This document shows, in pieces, positions 31,680-45,780 of a stretch of 64,000 bases of DNA. Position 1 is the stretch's first letter, and the number at the start of each line of letters is the position of its first letter. Origin of the DNA: Nomia melanderi (lineage: Eukaryota; Arthropoda; Insecta; Hymenoptera; Halictidae). The position numbers were made by a program, and so were the translations under genes. The notes under the pieces were generated by a model, which saw nothing but the letters and a program-made list of their open reading frames with translations, did not search any database and was not told the DNA's origin. Location: positions 11,726,606-11,790,605 of the forward strand of contig NC_135009.1 of the NCBI RefSeq assembly GCF_051020985.1, in the 5' to 3' direction.

Positions 31680-32340
31680 TTACAAGGAATCGAGGATTGC
31701 GATCCCGACAGGGTATCGACCTGGCCGAGCCGCCATTTTCATCGCGTGATTTCGTTTCGCGCCTCTTCCCGGGAGTTCCCTCTCACCGGCGCAGCGTTTT
31801 CGGTGCGGATCCAGCCCGGTGGCGTCGTCTTTTAAATAAATCAGTACCGTTCTCGCGGGACACCGTCGAAAGAAGCGACGAGCGGGCGAGAGGTGGCCGC
31901 GGAAGCGAGGAGGATAGCTGGCGGCTCGAAAGAGTCCCCGAAGCGGAGATTGGAGACACACTTTCGCCACGTCCCGGCGAACTTCCGGTATTACCGGCGC
32001 GGAGGGCGGGCGGTTCAGGTGGCCCGTGGAACTCGATAAAACGGAACTAAAGCCTGCCGCCTGGAAACAGGTCCCGATTGAAGGAACCGGGATTTACGCG
32101 GCGATCGGGGGCCGGGCTGATTTAATTTTGTAACGGGCGCTAACTGCGTCGCCGTCGCCTGGAAAAGAAGGCGCCCGGCTGGTTCATTCAATTTACCGCC
32201 GGCGGAGTATCGCGTTCCTCCGGTATTTTGTAAATCACCGGACACCGTGGCGGCTGATTGGATAAGGTGTGCCGTTTATCTTGATCCGGATGAAGATACG
32301 GCTCGCGCTTTACTTAACCTTTAACGGACTGCGGCCTCGA
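31680..32340. other. CpG-rich non-coding island
   Basis: GC-rich block with overlapping open frames on both strands (up to 117 codons) and no domain. It could be a regulatory island or simply a GC-rich isochore segment. Confidence 0.35.
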
Positions 32341-33930
32341 GGACTTCCATGGGATACCGTGTACTTTGCCAGCGGTGTTCTCGACGGATACTCAAATTAG
32401 CGAAAGGAATGAATACTATCGAGCTTTTTTCATTAGCTCCTGCGAACGGGGATATTCAACGTTTATCGGAATTTTCAGATTTTCATGGTTGACGGTCAAG
32501 TTCCTGGAGTTAACCACTTGCGCTGGAAATGAATTTAGAGATTCGACAGTCTCGCGCGATGAATTTTGTTTTTACCAATTTTACGCAGATGTGGACGTTA
32601 ATTTTGATTAATCGTTTTGTATGGAGTGATACATTTCGAAACAATTTAATATGAGTAATGCAACAAGATTGTCAATGTGTAAAAGACATCGTTGACCATT
32701 TTGAAACGGAAACGTCTCGACGCGCGTAGCTCGTCTTTCCAGCGCAAGAGATTAAAGGTCAACGTGTTCGCGATCGGTTTATTTTAGGAGTAATAATCGT
32801 GGTTGTTTATATTTAGATCTCCGTGAGATTATAGTTTGACGTGTATTGGATTTTATTAATATTATTTCGTGAATGTTTACGTTGATTTTTGATTGCTACT
32901 TTTAAATGTCTAATTTTAAATGTCTGAATGAAGGAACGTTATTAATAATTTCAGTGAATTCTTAACTTTCAATTAATGAAGTAACGATATCAAGAAGAAT
33001 AAGTCCTTAATTAAATGAATAATTCAATTTCATATCTATTCATATAGTATCAATCTTTCTAAGAACAATAGAACAGACTGTACTGTGCAACCCATAATAG
33101 ATTTCTTTAACTTAACGGTATATATTAATTACATAATTAGTAGTTCTAACAATGGTAAATGGAAAATTTCGTGTCATCTTTCATACGATATAAATAGTAT
33201 CACCGACTATTGCAAAAAGGAGGATTGCTGAAATTGTTTCCCAGAAAACAACGAAAGAAAACAACATTTTCCAATAGCATCAGTTACAGTGTCCGCGAAG
33301 CCTCTTTAATCGCGGCTTAAATTTCAGCGAACTTCACGATCTTTTTTGCACCTGTGCGCACACGTAGCCGCATAAATTGTCCAGGAACAAATGAATTTGG
33401 CCAGAGACGCGGAGCGGCGCGATTACTTTTAATCAGTTCCCCCGAATCCTTCCGGAACGGCGCGAGAGTGGAGAGTCGATAGAACCGCGCGATATGTTTT
33501 ATGCAAATGGCCTACGGTCGATACACGCGAGCCCCGTAAATCCTTTTCTTCGCCGCGGTCCTGTTTTCAGCCAGCCACCCTCGAATATGGGAGACTTTGA
33601 ACCTTGAGGAAACGTTCCTCGCGATCGCTTCACGCTGGGGAATTTCCCGGCGAGACATCACTCGCATTTAAACGAACGATTACGCTTCGCAGTGCTCGCC
33701 TCCTTCAAGTGTTACTGCTCGAAAGGATTCGAACCGTCGATTCGATTATTTCTCCATGGAGCACGCTAGCGGGCGACGCAATTTATTTCAACCAATCGCT
33801 GCTCGCTGGTATTTGTTCTCGCGTTTGAACGTTCGAAAATAGTGGTTGCCTAATGTTTCGATTTAATGCGATTCTAATTTTGCTTTTATGGATTAGCTGA
33901 TACCTTAAACGTTCGTTCGATTAATGAGCT

Positions 33931-34378
33931 TTAACGCGTTGAATTCTATGGGGTTACCGGTGATCCTTAACAAAATCGAATTACTATACTCGATTAACAC
34001 TAGAACTACTACTAATCGGTTGGAATGATCCATTCTTGATTTCTTTTATAATTTCTGGAAAGGTACACATGCTTCTGTGAGAGATCGTTCAAGAAGCTGA
34101 TTTAGTGATACCTACAGTGTGATATAAGTTAATTGAAATCTTAATGAATAGAGAATTATGTTTTACAAAGAAATTTGGGAAAGTCAGTTTAAGTGCTTGG
34201 TAGTTCCAGTGTTAAACGATGGTTACTTGAAAACATTTCTGTATTACAAATAATACTAATTCAGTGATTCAGCTGGATGAATGTGGAATAACAATAATTC
34301 AACTTAATTATTGAATATTATATTCTTTCTATTGTATGTATATTTCTCTGTGAAATCATGCGGCGTTCAACGTGTTAA
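33931..34378 (+). mobile_element. Family B MITE interrupted by a family C copy
   Basis: TTAA at 33931-33934 and 34375-34378. Left end CGCGTTGAATTCTATGGGGT followed by TACCGGTGATCC; right end GGCGTTCAACGTG. Without the insert (33994-34215) the sequence reads through as family B copy 42222-42465 does. Confidence 0.85.
33994..34215 (+). mobile_element. Family C MITE inserted in family B at a TTAA
   Basis: TTAA at 33994-33997 and 34212-34215. Ends CACTAGAACTACT and TGGTAGTTCCAGTG. The uninterrupted family B copy has CACTTAATGAAACGATG here, so the insertion fell on a TTAA and duplicated it. Confidence 0.88.
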
Positions 34379-35458
34379 TGACAAGCTACAAATAAGTTTT
34401 GAGAGAAATTTATAGCGAAGAATTGAGAAGTTTCGTTACGACAGAAATTGTTTGATTGATCGATTAACTGCATTTTTGAATGAACGATTGTTTACTTTCT
34501 CATTGAAAGGTGAATTCTATTTTACGCAGACGGGACAAATTTGTTTCAACATGAATCTGGGAAGAAACATTCGTCGAACTCGCTACGAGAATGTCCGAAC
34601 CGTCACTCACGAACTGCGAATGTTCATTCGTGTCTGAAATTCTGTTTTGTAAATGAATCAAATATTCGATTAAAAATATTTCCTTGGTGTCCTACCTGGT
34701 AAGCAGACTTCAGATGTTTATGCACTCGCAGCAGACTGTCTAGAAACCACAATCAATCGAATAAGCAATTTATAGAGATTCAATGCAATTGATAAATAGA
34801 TCACGAATCTTCATGCATCTAGAACGAACACGGTACGAATTAAAATCAACATTTGTGTACGGTTGAATATAAGTTTAGCGGAAACATTCGTTGAGGTTGT
34901 ATCTCTCTGTCCCTCGTTTCCATCTCTTCACCCTTTAAAAACATAAATTACCATAAACATCTGCAGTCCATTAACTCTTATTTGCTTTGACTGAAAAGCA
35001 AAGTAAAAATAAAATCAAGAATCAGGAATATCGAATTAAGATCAAGCAACCTGAAGTACTTATCAGATAAAACTATAAAAAACTACAAAATCAGCTCGCC
35101 TATGTGAAAAGAAACTCACGAAGAATGGGAAAATTCGCATGAACATACCGCAGTTGATGATTCATCCGTAAGGCCCGATACACACTGTCGACTCTCGACC
35201 TGATCAATCAATTAACTCCACTTTTCCCGTAGCAACGGATCGCCTTTCATTTTCTATACGTTTTCTTTCACTGTAACTCTGGACCAAGAATTGTTTAAAA
35301 ATTATCAAATACCTCGCCTGCCCTTATAAAACAAAATTTTCAACATCAGTTAAGTGACTTCTATTAAAAAGTTATTCCTATAATTTCTATGAAAACTTCT
35401 ATCAAAGTCAACGAAGCAAGCTACAGTCACAGTTCGATTCAGAAGATTTGCCTAAATG
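34379..35458. other. AT-rich non-coding stretch
   Basis: No gene, repeat or RNA gene recognised. Confidence 0.45.
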
Positions 35459-36029
35459 TTAACCCTTTGCACTCTGAGTTCCTTTCACATTTACTTTTCC
35501 ATAATTCTGTATTACTTCAAGTGTTTCAATTGAAATGCATTTCGAAACAGTGAAGCAATTCTTTTTACTAATACCATCAAAAATTGTACAACAACATAAC
35601 ACAATTAAAAAATGTCTCGACAGAGAAGGATACTTTCGAAGGTTCAAAGGTTAACCCTTCGCACTCAGAAGTTTCTCACTAGAAACATTTAACATTTTCC
35701 GACGAGACAAAGACGATATTCCTTGAAACTAACTCGAAGAAAAATCACAAGTATCGAGGCATTATACAAAATTCAACGTTAAATATCAAACTTTATAATT
35801 TCACCGTAATAATTTTACTCAGACCAAACAATTGCCCTACGAGTGAGACTTGTGATTAAGATTTCTAGATCAATTTAACAAAACTCAATATTCATCGCTC
35901 AGATCAAAGCAAAAAACTATTTTTCCATCAATGTATTATCTTCAAATTAAGTTTCTGCTTAAAGAACGGAGAATTTCACTGCTTCACTTCCAAATTGCTA
36001 GTAAAGTGAATAACACGTCAGAGGGTTAA
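35459..36029. mobile_element. Composite of family A-like ends enclosing another family A copy
   Basis: The outer left end is TTAACCCTTTGCACTCTGAG, the outer right end CACGTCAGAGGGTTAA (TTAA at 36026-36029). Inside, a second element starts at 35651. The outer limits rest on short terminal matches only. Confidence 0.45.
35651..35855 (+). mobile_element. Family A MITE, right end decayed
   Basis: The left half matches family A closely (TTAACCCTTCGCACTCAGAA, ACATTTTCCGACGAGACAAA). The right end is reduced to CTACGAGTGAGAC...GATTAAG, so the end coordinate is approximate. Confidence 0.65.
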
Positions 36030-39000
36030 CATTCCGTTCGCCAAAAACAATAAGAGACGAAAGAATGATCAAGAAGAGAGCTGCAGCGTGTATCAGGCCT
36101 AAGCGTCGTCCCGGAAAAACGTGCGTCTCGTCAAGAGGTAAATGTGTACCGGTGCGTCCAGCGCCGAGGATCGCCGCGCCCCGTAGCCCGTTCCGCGCCG
36201 AGCATGATATGTTAATTCCGCTTTAACGACTAACGGGAGCCCACGGAAGAGTAAAAAACGAGACGAGGTTCGCGGCCCACCCGGTCGTCAGCGTAGCCGT
36301 CTGCTGCAGCTTTTGCGGCCTCGTTAATGCCCTTCGGTTTCGTTCGCTCCATCCGACTCCATTTTGCGGTACGTGCCTGGAAGGCACCGCGTCAATTTCC
36401 TACCCTAAGCCCTTCCTCCCGGCCCGATCCGATCCGAGTCGGCTCGATTCGATTCCGCGAGTTTGTCCGGGGCCAAAAGGAAGAATGGATTCGATTATCC
36501 GGCCGGTATCGAACTACCGACGCGCCGCGCGCGCCCGTTGTTATCAAAACTAACTTTCCCTTCGCCGGGCGCCTCCCTTAAACCGCGGGACGCCACTCGG
36601 GTGCCCGATGGCGTCGATTAAACAATTAGATACCTGCGCGCGACGGGCGCGTTCGCCGCGAGGAAACGGCAATTTTTGGATGAGCACACTTGTCGAAGAG
36701 AAACGGCAATTTTCTGCGTTACGACGTGTACGTCGCGGGGAAGCAATTTCACGATGAGTACACTCGTTATAGAGAAATTGCGATTTTCCGCGTTAAGACG
36801 AGTATACTCGAAGACATAATTTCCCGCGTTAACGGGTATACCGGTGCGATCTGCTCGAAAACGATAGCAGTAGATTTATATTAACTCTACGTGTTATTAT
36901 TATAATCGTGAAGTGTTAAATAATATTCTGAATTGATCTGCCACAAGAGTGACTCAACAGTTCCGACTAGAGATCCGTCAAATTTATCGGCGACAGCGTG
37001 CAAAGGACCGTGCGCGCGGAAAGGGGATTTAACTTCGAAAGGACTTAAACAAATAGAGCGTTATTTTGCTTTGCAATTTGTAGCTCGTTGTGGAAGCTCA
37101 CTTTTTTTGCAAGCAAAGCGCCCTCGCCGTTCAAATAAACTAGCGTTGTCGGGCGTGACTGTAAATAACTAAATAGAAAACGAAAATAGCGCGCTTCGAT
37201 TAAGATCGAACGGCTCGGCGCTCGTTCGGGCCGTATAACTCTTCGGTCGACTGCCGTGAGACTTTGTCCCCCGGTCTTTCCGGCGTCATTTGATTGTAAT
37301 GTAATGAGAATCACGGAGCCAAGTGAAACGTGCCACGTGAAAGTTACGGGCCGAAGAGTTTGAACGACGCTCTCCATCCGCCGATTAATCCTGAGAGAGA
37401 ATTGATCGGATCGACGAAGTTCGCCCGACAATATGGCGACCGCGCGGGGCGTTCGGTTGCGGCGAGGTTATTAAAAGTTTCAATAAGGACATCCTCGTTT
37501 TTAACAATCCGACCGTGCGCGTCGTGTTTCATTCCATTCTGCATTCCGTGATTTTCAAAACTCCCGGTAAACTTCGATGTTCAGATCGAAACTGACGATT
37601 CAAGGTGAGCACGTTAAATATTTCCTCGCGATATATTCTTCACGATGCTCTCGTGTTTCTTCGTAATTCAGGACTACCTTGCGTTCGTCGCTATGCAATT
37701 TAATAAATCGTTCCTTCTATCAACGGACACTAAAATTTGTATCAACGATAATTCGTCATACGTGGCGTCGCGTGTATTAGAATTTAATCAAACATCTCAA
37801 AATGAATAGAATTCATATTCCACTGGAAATAACGTTACAAAGCAATTTGTTGCCTTAAGAAAGCTACGTCACTCGGATAGCACGAGGTAAACTTCGCATC
37901 AGATTTCCGAATGAATCATTCCTGGGAAAGTTTCCTCCGACCGAAGCCTTACGTCTCGTCGCCGGAGCGTAAAGGGAACGGCGGCCATCTTGCGTCCCGT
38001 AATCGTCTCCGCGGAGTTGCCCGATTTCCTCGAAAAGGGGGAACGCCGAAGAAAAAGGAGAAATTGAAAATCGATTTCCCGGAGGCACCCGTGTCCGATT
38101 CGCGTTCGCTAATTTCATTAAATCGGAAAAAAGTTCGCCCGTCCGGCGGACGGCGACTTCCTCAAGAAAATGGAAGTTCGCGGGGAAAACGCCCGCCGCC
38201 GACTGTCAGGATATAATTTTGTTAATTAAATGTTCGAGCAGCCCTAACGTGATTACGATTTGTCGAAGCCAAAGGTAGTGCTATTTAATTACAATGCCTC
38301 ATTGCGTTGCGGAGCCAGCGCGCGCTCGCGCGCGCGCATCGGAGAGAGTGTTCTCCGAGCTTCTAATTCGATTACGGAAACTTCGACTTTCCGTCTTTGA
38401 CTTTCAACCTTTTCGACGCGCGATCGTTTCCAAGAAAGGCAACACCGAAACGAGCGAGTTCGATTTTTATTTGTCTCCCGACCACTAAACGTCATTTTTC
38501 CGAATAGTTCCAATTTCAGAAAGATCTTTGCTTTGGCCACTGCTGCGGGCACGAGGGGGATTTTTAAGAAATTGCAACTCGATGATGTTTACGGGGAAGA
38601 GGAAGGACGTCGGACATCGGTTTGCTCGTTCCAAATTTGTTGATAGGAATTTTTATCTTTGAACTTTGGGATAATGGGATTGAAATGGCTCCGAGATTCG
38701 GTAATCGCGTTTATGCATTTCAATCAATTATCGCTTTTAGGTAACGAGTTACTTTATTATTGATCTAAAACTTAGTTTCAGAGACTGACAAGATGTAATT
38801 ATATTTCTTCAGAGGTGTACAATTATATAAATGGGAAAGATGTTCGTTAGAAGTTCGAGACGCGTCTATACGATGTTTCGAAGCAAGATGTCTCTAACAA
38901 GTAAAAGTAATTCAATTTTGTTGTGTTATTTAGAATTTAGAATGCAGACATTCGTTACACGCGAATTCTTTTGTGCAGCACGAGGAAACCTAGTGTTATC

Positions 39001-39480
39001 ACAGAGAAGTGTCTACTCTAGTTTCACGGAATAATTATCTTCGAATCGGTGCAGTTCATTCGACGCGCGTACCCGAAAGTCAACGAGCAGACGAGGCAAA
39101 AACCGGAATAAAGTGATCGTTGATGGAAAACGGCGCCGTAAACGTCGCGACGTCTAAAAGAAAATCGAACCACTCTCGCAGATTATTCCTCGGAAGTAAC
39201 ATGTCCGACGGAGAAAGGAAAGTTAAAAAGGCAAGTGTCAATAGCGGAACTTTATAGAAGAATACACGGGCCGTAAACTGTCAAGAGAAAAGTATTAAAG
39301 AAGAAATAAACTCAATACAACATAAAACAGTTCTGTTATAATCCCATTTACATACAACAATCGTGAATAAGTAAACTTCAATATTCATAACTTATAAATA
39401 ACAAAATTAAAGAATTCTCAGAGGACTGAGAACTAACTTATAATTAAACTAATTAATAACTAATAATAGAATAGCTCTAA
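36030..39480. other. Non-coding stretch with CpG-rich islands
   Basis: CpG-rich patches near 36.1-36.7, 37.2-37.5 and 37.9-38.5 kb, the last with a GCGCGC run at 38319-38338. No frame has a domain or splice structure I can support. Confidence 0.45.
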
Positions 39481-39500
39481 GAATAACTAATAACTAACTT

Positions 39501-39756
39501 ATAACTGAACTAACGTATAGATTACAAAATTAAAAAGTTCTCAGCAGACTACGAATATTTCCATAATTATCAACTAAATATTTCTACAATTCTATTCGTT
39601 TTTATCGAAACTCCACGTTAATAAACTTATAACTGAACCAACGTATAGATTACAAAATTAAAAAGTTCTCAGCAGACTACGAATATTTCCATAATTATCA
39701 ACTAAATATTTCTACAATTCTACTCATTTCCATCGAAACTCCGCGTTAATAAAGAT
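39501..39756. repeat. Tandem duplication, 128-base unit, two copies
   Basis: AACGTATAGATTACAAAATT at 39512 recurs at 39640, and about 125 bases match with few changes. A weaker related stretch precedes it from about 39410. Confidence 0.88.
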
Positions 39757-39759
39757 CGT

Positions 39760-42154
39760 TAAATCTTCGACTAGCTTCAAGTTGAATAAAGAATTTCGAT
39801 GGAACAAACAAATGAGATAAATAAACGAAATCAACATTGAATAAAGAGTCCGCCAAAGAATTTCCCTTTCTCTGGTTTCATTTGAACTTCCAGCCCCTTC
39901 GCGAGTGTTCCATCGCGTAAACGCAGTTTCCGATTCGTTTCGAAAAGAACCTCCTTCCGGACCGGGCAAAACGACAAACGCCATCTTCTTCGAGCCTGTC
40001 GGAGGACGCGCGCCAAACAAAATACCCGGCGATCGTAAACTTTCGAAAAAGCTTCGCGGACAGAACAGTTCGATTCAGCGGGCGTCTCGTAAAACTTCTC
40101 GACGTCGAAAAACGCTCGCTGCCGGCGCGCTTTTTGCCGTTCGTCCCATTGAAACTTTGTTTGTCCCGATACTCCCGGCGAAGTCCCCGGGAAATTAAGA
40201 AACAAATGTCGCGCGAGCGTTTCCGTTAACGAACACCAGCGACTCGCCTTTGAGGACCGGCCACGCGAACGAAACGGCGATCGATTCGTTTCTAAAGTCG
40301 ATTGCAGCCGCGTTTTCCACGAAGAAAGGATTCAAACTTCATTTCCGTACTTTCGCGACACTGCGGATGAGGTTTCGCAAATGAACAATCGTTGGATATG
40401 ATAAAAGGCGCTTCTTATTCTCTCTTTTCCTTCGGTTAAATCGTGTGCATTCGATGTGGAGATCGAAGAACGAGATTCAAGGGACAGTTGGAAACAAAAG
40501 GAAACACCGTTAAAATATTCTTAAAACTGGCATAAATATCGCTGGGGAATTGTTAAATAATTCACAACACTGCTGTGTTCCATATCGTTTCGCCTCTCGC
40601 TCTCTGAATCGGTACAAATGAAATTGATCTGTTTCGAAATAATTGTCCCCCACGCAATTGCTTCGATAATCTAGTTTCAAAAAATGAAACGACGAAGTGA
40701 AGTTTAAGAAAACACTACGTTTCGCGCATCGAATCGAATACTTCGAATCGATACGCGCGCAGCGTGTCTGTTAGCGTGCGCCGCGAACAAACTCCCGTCT
40801 CGTTTATCATTTCGCGCGATAACGGACCGTATTATGCCAAGCAATTTGTCTCGCATAACTATTTCACACGTTGCCCGCGGAGTGATTTGCGAAGAGAGCC
40901 GGCCGGCAGGCTGAGCGAGCGAGCGAGCGGGCGGGCGGCTGCTGGAAAACTGCCAAAAACGTGGGAACAGTTATCGCTAACAATGAGGGGTGGCTAGTAA
41001 ATGTCAACACTTCCGCGGGCGTAGCGTTTAGACGGGGCTCGATGTTTCAATTTTCTATTTTCCTGGCACACGATCCCGCCTAAAGTATTTTTTCAATCCC
41101 ACCCCTTTGACCGACATACTTTGCCACCCTCGATTATTCTCTTTCCCGCGTTTCTGCGAGCGTTGTGGTATCCCCGATGCGGTCACGGAATTTCATTTAG
41201 CTTCATTTCGCTTGTTAATTGAAAATAGAGGGGAAATCTATTAGAATACAAATATAGCACGAGTACAGAATAATACAATAAAATAATAATAATAATAATA
41301 ATACTAACAACGATGATGATAATAATTGTCCAAAATTATCTAAAACTTTATATATATATATACATATATATAGTTCAAATAATTATTAAATAGATATTAC
41401 TTATACAATATCCAGTTAAAACATAAATTCAATTAGGCCATAACGCGCGATTACATGGAAATATTTACATTTCCCGTATGCGCTTCGTTGTTCGTGCGCC
41501 AGAAGTATTAAAATATCATTGTTCAATATTCCAGAGAGCAGTTTTCCATAACAGTCCGCACATAACAACGATAATAATGGCAACAAATTAATAATATTCT
41601 ATAATGAAACTGAATGCAACGAGTACATCAGTTTTCCGATACGACCATCGAGTCGATTCCCCGTTAATTAATCATTAAATATTTAATCAAGATCCGGCAG
41701 GCCGGTGGAACGAGCATCGTTCATTTACACGTCCAATAATAAATACAATTAGCGGGCCCGCGGCCGAGCTGAATTCGTCGGGCGGAGAGTTCTTAAGCCG
41801 CGCGGCGAGGCGGCTCGTATCGCGCGTTATCGAAGAACGTCCGCTCCCGCGGGACGATTGCTGCCTTATTACTATCTCGGGAGAGTCGAAGTCATTTCCT
41901 GTACACGGACAAACTAGGTATCGCATACTAATAGCCGATTAATGGGAAATCGATACGGAATTTTACTGTACCCGCAGCGACCCGATTAAATATAGACGCC
42001 GACGGTAATGGCCGCGAAAGTTTATTTTCGCGTCCGACCGCCGCCTGCCCCGGCGTTCGCCTGGCCTTGCCTATTATTACACGGGGCGATTCGTTTGATT
42101 ATTTAATTTTGTTCATTCATTGGATTCCTCTGAAGTTATTCCATTCTTGAGATG
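39760..42154. other. Non-coding stretch with small simple repeats
   Basis: Contains an (AAT)n run at 41282-41302, a TA-rich run at 41348-41372 and a GCGA/GCGG run near 40911-40940. CpG-rich around 39.9-40.3, 40.7-41.0 and 41.7-42.1 kb. No gene recognised. Confidence 0.45.
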
Positions 42155-42762
42155 CTAATCCTCTGCACTCCAGAGGCGCTTCTCGGTCGCCGATCGATTT
42201 GACACGGCGAAATTGTCAAGTTTAACGCGTTGAATGCCGTGGGGGTCATCGCTGACCCCCAACCAAATCGAATTAGTATAATTCACTTAATGAAACGATG
42301 ACTATACGAAAACATTTCTGTATTACAAATAATGCTATCTAATACGGCGACATTCAGCTAGATGAACGCGCAATAACAATGCAATTCAATTAAATGATTT
42401 AATATTATATTTTTTCCATTTCGAGGATTTTTTACTGTGAAATTGTGTGGCATTCAACGTGTCAACACGTTGACTGTCAACATTTAGAGCGTTTAAAGGA
42501 TAATTGTACTAGAATCTAAATATTATTTAGTTACTCGTATTACTATTTTAATTTAAGTTTTCTTGTAATTGTTTTCTAGTAGTTTGAATTTATTAACATT
42601 TAATTAACAAACTTTGTATAATATATCAATATATGAAATATTGAAATATAGTTGTGTTCCTCAATGTACGCGTGATTTCTTGTCAAGTTAATTTCACATC
42701 TGCGTCTGATTAGAAACTGCTGAGTATCTCCAATGGAAAACTTCTGGAGTGCATAGGGTCAA
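42155..42762 (-). mobile_element. Family A MITE, reverse orientation, interrupted by family B
   Basis: The left side is the complement of the family A right end (CTAATCCTCTGCACTCCAGA, then GGCGCTTCTCGGTCGCC). The right side is the complement of its left end (CTCCAATGGAAAACTTCTGG, then AGTGCATAGGGTCAA). The TTAA flanks have mutated to CTAA and TCAA. A family B element occupies 42222-42465. Confidence 0.75.
42222..42465 (+). mobile_element. Family B MITE nested in family A
   Basis: TTAA at 42222-42225; the right flank has mutated to TCAA (42462-42465). Ends CGCGTTGAATGCC and GGCATTCAACGTG. It has GGGGTCATCGCTGACCCC, a decayed version of the family B palindrome. Confidence 0.85.
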
Positions 42763-45620
42763 TAGTCTGATAAATTTAAATGATTTCATAAGAAATTTTT
42801 TAATCGTACCGGCGAAATCTATTTGCTGAACGAGAAAAATATTCGAAGTTTAGCATCGAGAGTTGAAGTTACGATCGAAAATATGTTTGGTTCAATGGAT
42901 ACCGAATTACTTTCGTTTAGAACACCTTTTTACGCGATGCATTGTTTAGAAGGAAAGGAATGCTCTTCGATTGAGATAGCGGATATTGCATAGCAAATAT
43001 AGCCTCCTTAGAAGCGTTTGTTATTCGGATTTATCAGACACTATCGAACTGAAATATCGGTGCAGGTTTAGTTCGCGATACTCCATTGGGAATCACAGTT
43101 TCGATTATCTTGTATCGTTCAGTGACTCGTTGCGACAATTTCTGCTGGTTTTTAATATCTATCGTTATATTGTGTATTGTAATCCAATTGTTGTGGGATA
43201 CGATTTGTAAATTTTGTGTATAACAAGAATTCATAGAATGCGACTGAAGATTTCCTTAATAGAAGCGCACAAAGGATTCGGTTATTATAAAATAATACCA
43301 GCACGCTTGTTGCTCGAAGAGTACGAATTTCGTGAAATGTCCGATAATGGATAGAATAAAGGACACTTTTTAATTCCGGTTACTTCGTTAATGATAATAC
43401 CGCCTCGTTACGTAGTAACCGGCTCGCGCAATGAGCATAAGTTCATGAAAGATAAAAATTGATTGAGAAACGGATTGACCCACTTCCACAATTTCGTTCC
43501 GGAGTCACCTCCATTAATGCTCGGCTTTAACTTCGATTTAGCTTCATTATTACAACTGAAGTTCCATTAAAATCAAAAAAGAAGTCGATTAACCTTGTCG
43601 CGCTGGTGTTCGTGCGTCGAGTCGCAATCGGCGGATAATTTGCTTTGCGATCCTCCATTTTCATTTGGCCGCGTTGTTTCGTGTAATGATATGCTGGGCC
43701 AATTTACCAGGTCCTTGGTTAAAAGAAATTAACCGTCGAATTCTTTCAAATAACATCGTTGCGCATGTATTTTTCGTCGCGCGCAATATACTTCATTATC
43801 GAATAAATTAGCTCGGAAACTTCGATTTACAGGATAATATTCTGCATGTCGTTCTTTGTTCTGCGAAAATGTTACACCGATACACTCCGCGCGAAAGGTG
43901 GAAAAATTACGATCAACAAACAACGCGTGCTTATCTTTTATTTTCCGTTTTTAATTAAAATAGAAATTGAAATTCGTTTTCGTTTTTAATCGAAAGCGTA
44001 CCGATATGAAAAGTTGATTAAGGTTGTCAAATATAAATGTCCATTTACGACAACGACGGAAAATGCGCAGAATTCGCGATGTTCAACGAAACTTCAACGC
44101 GATAATGTTTCTCTTTTTTCTCCGTAGAGGTAATTAAACGATGGTCGAATTAACGGGAGACGTACGAGTTCTATCGCGTTATTATGCTCTCATTTCATTA
44201 ATATTTCGCGCGGATTTTTTGTTGTTTGAGTTTGATTATAAAACCGATCCAGTTCTATTTTTCGAGGTGGAATTGCCGGGAATATTTCTCCTTTCCACTT
44301 CTTTCCGTGTTCCAATCAGTCAACTTGAATATTCTTTGTTCTATTTGCCCTCTTTTGGAATCGAAGCTACCGTTAATTCTATTTACCTAACCCAGATAGT
44401 AATCTAGCTCTGCCCACGATCAGCTCCAACTTGTTGTTTCAGTATTGCTTCTTCGTGCCTTTAAATAACTATCGACGTTGGAAAATCGACTTTCGAGTCT
44501 CGGCAATCTCGCGAAAGTGGTACGATCGTCTCAGACATTAAGGAGTCGTCGCAAAAATTAATTACACGAATTACTCGTATCTTCTCTGTTACAATTTAAA
44601 AGAACAATCTCGAGAAACATAATATACTTCTCTGAATTTCAGAATTTCATTGTTCAGATCACGATCAACGCACCAAGATCATTACCAAACATCATTTGAA
44701 GTTACTAGGACACAGATGTGTTTTAATCTAATCGAAATACTGTAGATAAATACGCATGCGCCATGTTTTCTCGAAATTCGGTGGAAAAATCGCAGGATAA
44801 TTTTCGGCGGGCGAGGAGAATTGCCGTCCATCGATGGATCAGAAGAAAACGGGGCGCGGGGAATGGAGTTGCGGGGAAATAAGGCGAGGGCGAACAAGAT
44901 GGCGGAGAAACGAAGCGGGGAAAATCGAGCAACGAGTAACAAGGGAGGAACCGAGAGGCAAGCAGTGTGCACAAACGAAATGAGCTAACTGGCGCGGGGC
45001 GGGGGGCGGCGGGTCGAGATGAAAAGTGGTGCTTTATTGCTGGATTAAAAGGGGGAACCGATCTATCGAGCGATCGATCGGGAAACAAAAACGGGGCTCC
45101 CGAAAAGACGAATGGAACGGGAGAAAGGACACGCGAAGAAAAGGTAAATGGAACGCTAAAGATCAAACGGAGAAGCTTGAAAGATTAGCGCGTTCAATGA
45201 AGTCGAACCTGCAAAGCGAAATATGAAAAGCATCGGAGAGAGATCCGAAATTTCGCGTTTCTTTCTCGTTAAGAATAACGGCCGGGGAAAGTTTCTGAAA
45301 CCTGAATATCGAACGGAATATCCTGTGAACTTCTCGTGTAAACAGATCATGGACGTTCTTATATTTTTCAATTTATAGTATTCGATCATATTTTTGAGAG
45401 AATGTAATAATTATTGTGGGTATTTATAATAAAATTTACAAAATTAAAAGCTTTTATTAGTCGAATAACATCTTGTTGGTTCATACTGAGGAATCGAAAT
45501 TTTGGAGGAATTCAAAGATATTGTTTATACGATGATTTTTAATAGTAGTTTTTTGTATATCGATGGTTAGTTGAAACACTGGAACCTCGAATAATCAGAA
45601 ATGCATAGATCGATTTTTAT
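42763..45620. other. Non-coding stretch without recognised gene
   Basis: AT-rich to 44.7 kb, then a purine-rich (G+A on the + strand) patch at 44.8-45.2 kb that leaves long but meaningless frames on both strands. Confidence 0.45.
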
Positions 45621-45624
45621 AATC

Positions 45625-45780
45625 TGTAGCACTCGATAATATTTGTTATTCAAAACATTCGACATTTTCCGGAATATCAATGATCTCGCAGCATAAAGAA
45701 CAATCAGCGGAATTGTTTTATTTCTGTGTTTCATATGTTAACGCTTTATATAAAATTCACGGTTGAATTTTATAATTGTT
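45625..45780 (+). mobile_element. Decayed family A remnant
   Basis: GTAGCACTCGATAATATTTG and ACATTCGACATTTTCCGGAA followed by CATATGTTAACGCTTTATA correspond to the left half and middle of family A copies. Termini are lost. Confidence 0.4.

Noticed and set aside
31680..32245. Overlapping frames on both strands (up to 117 codons) with Arg/Gly-rich translation
   Set aside because: GC-rich island; residue composition is that of random GC-rich DNA and no homologous domain is seen.
44682..45226. Minus-strand frame of 147 codons rich in Phe, Pro and Ser
   Set aside because: It mirrors a purine-rich + strand; composition explains the lack of stops.
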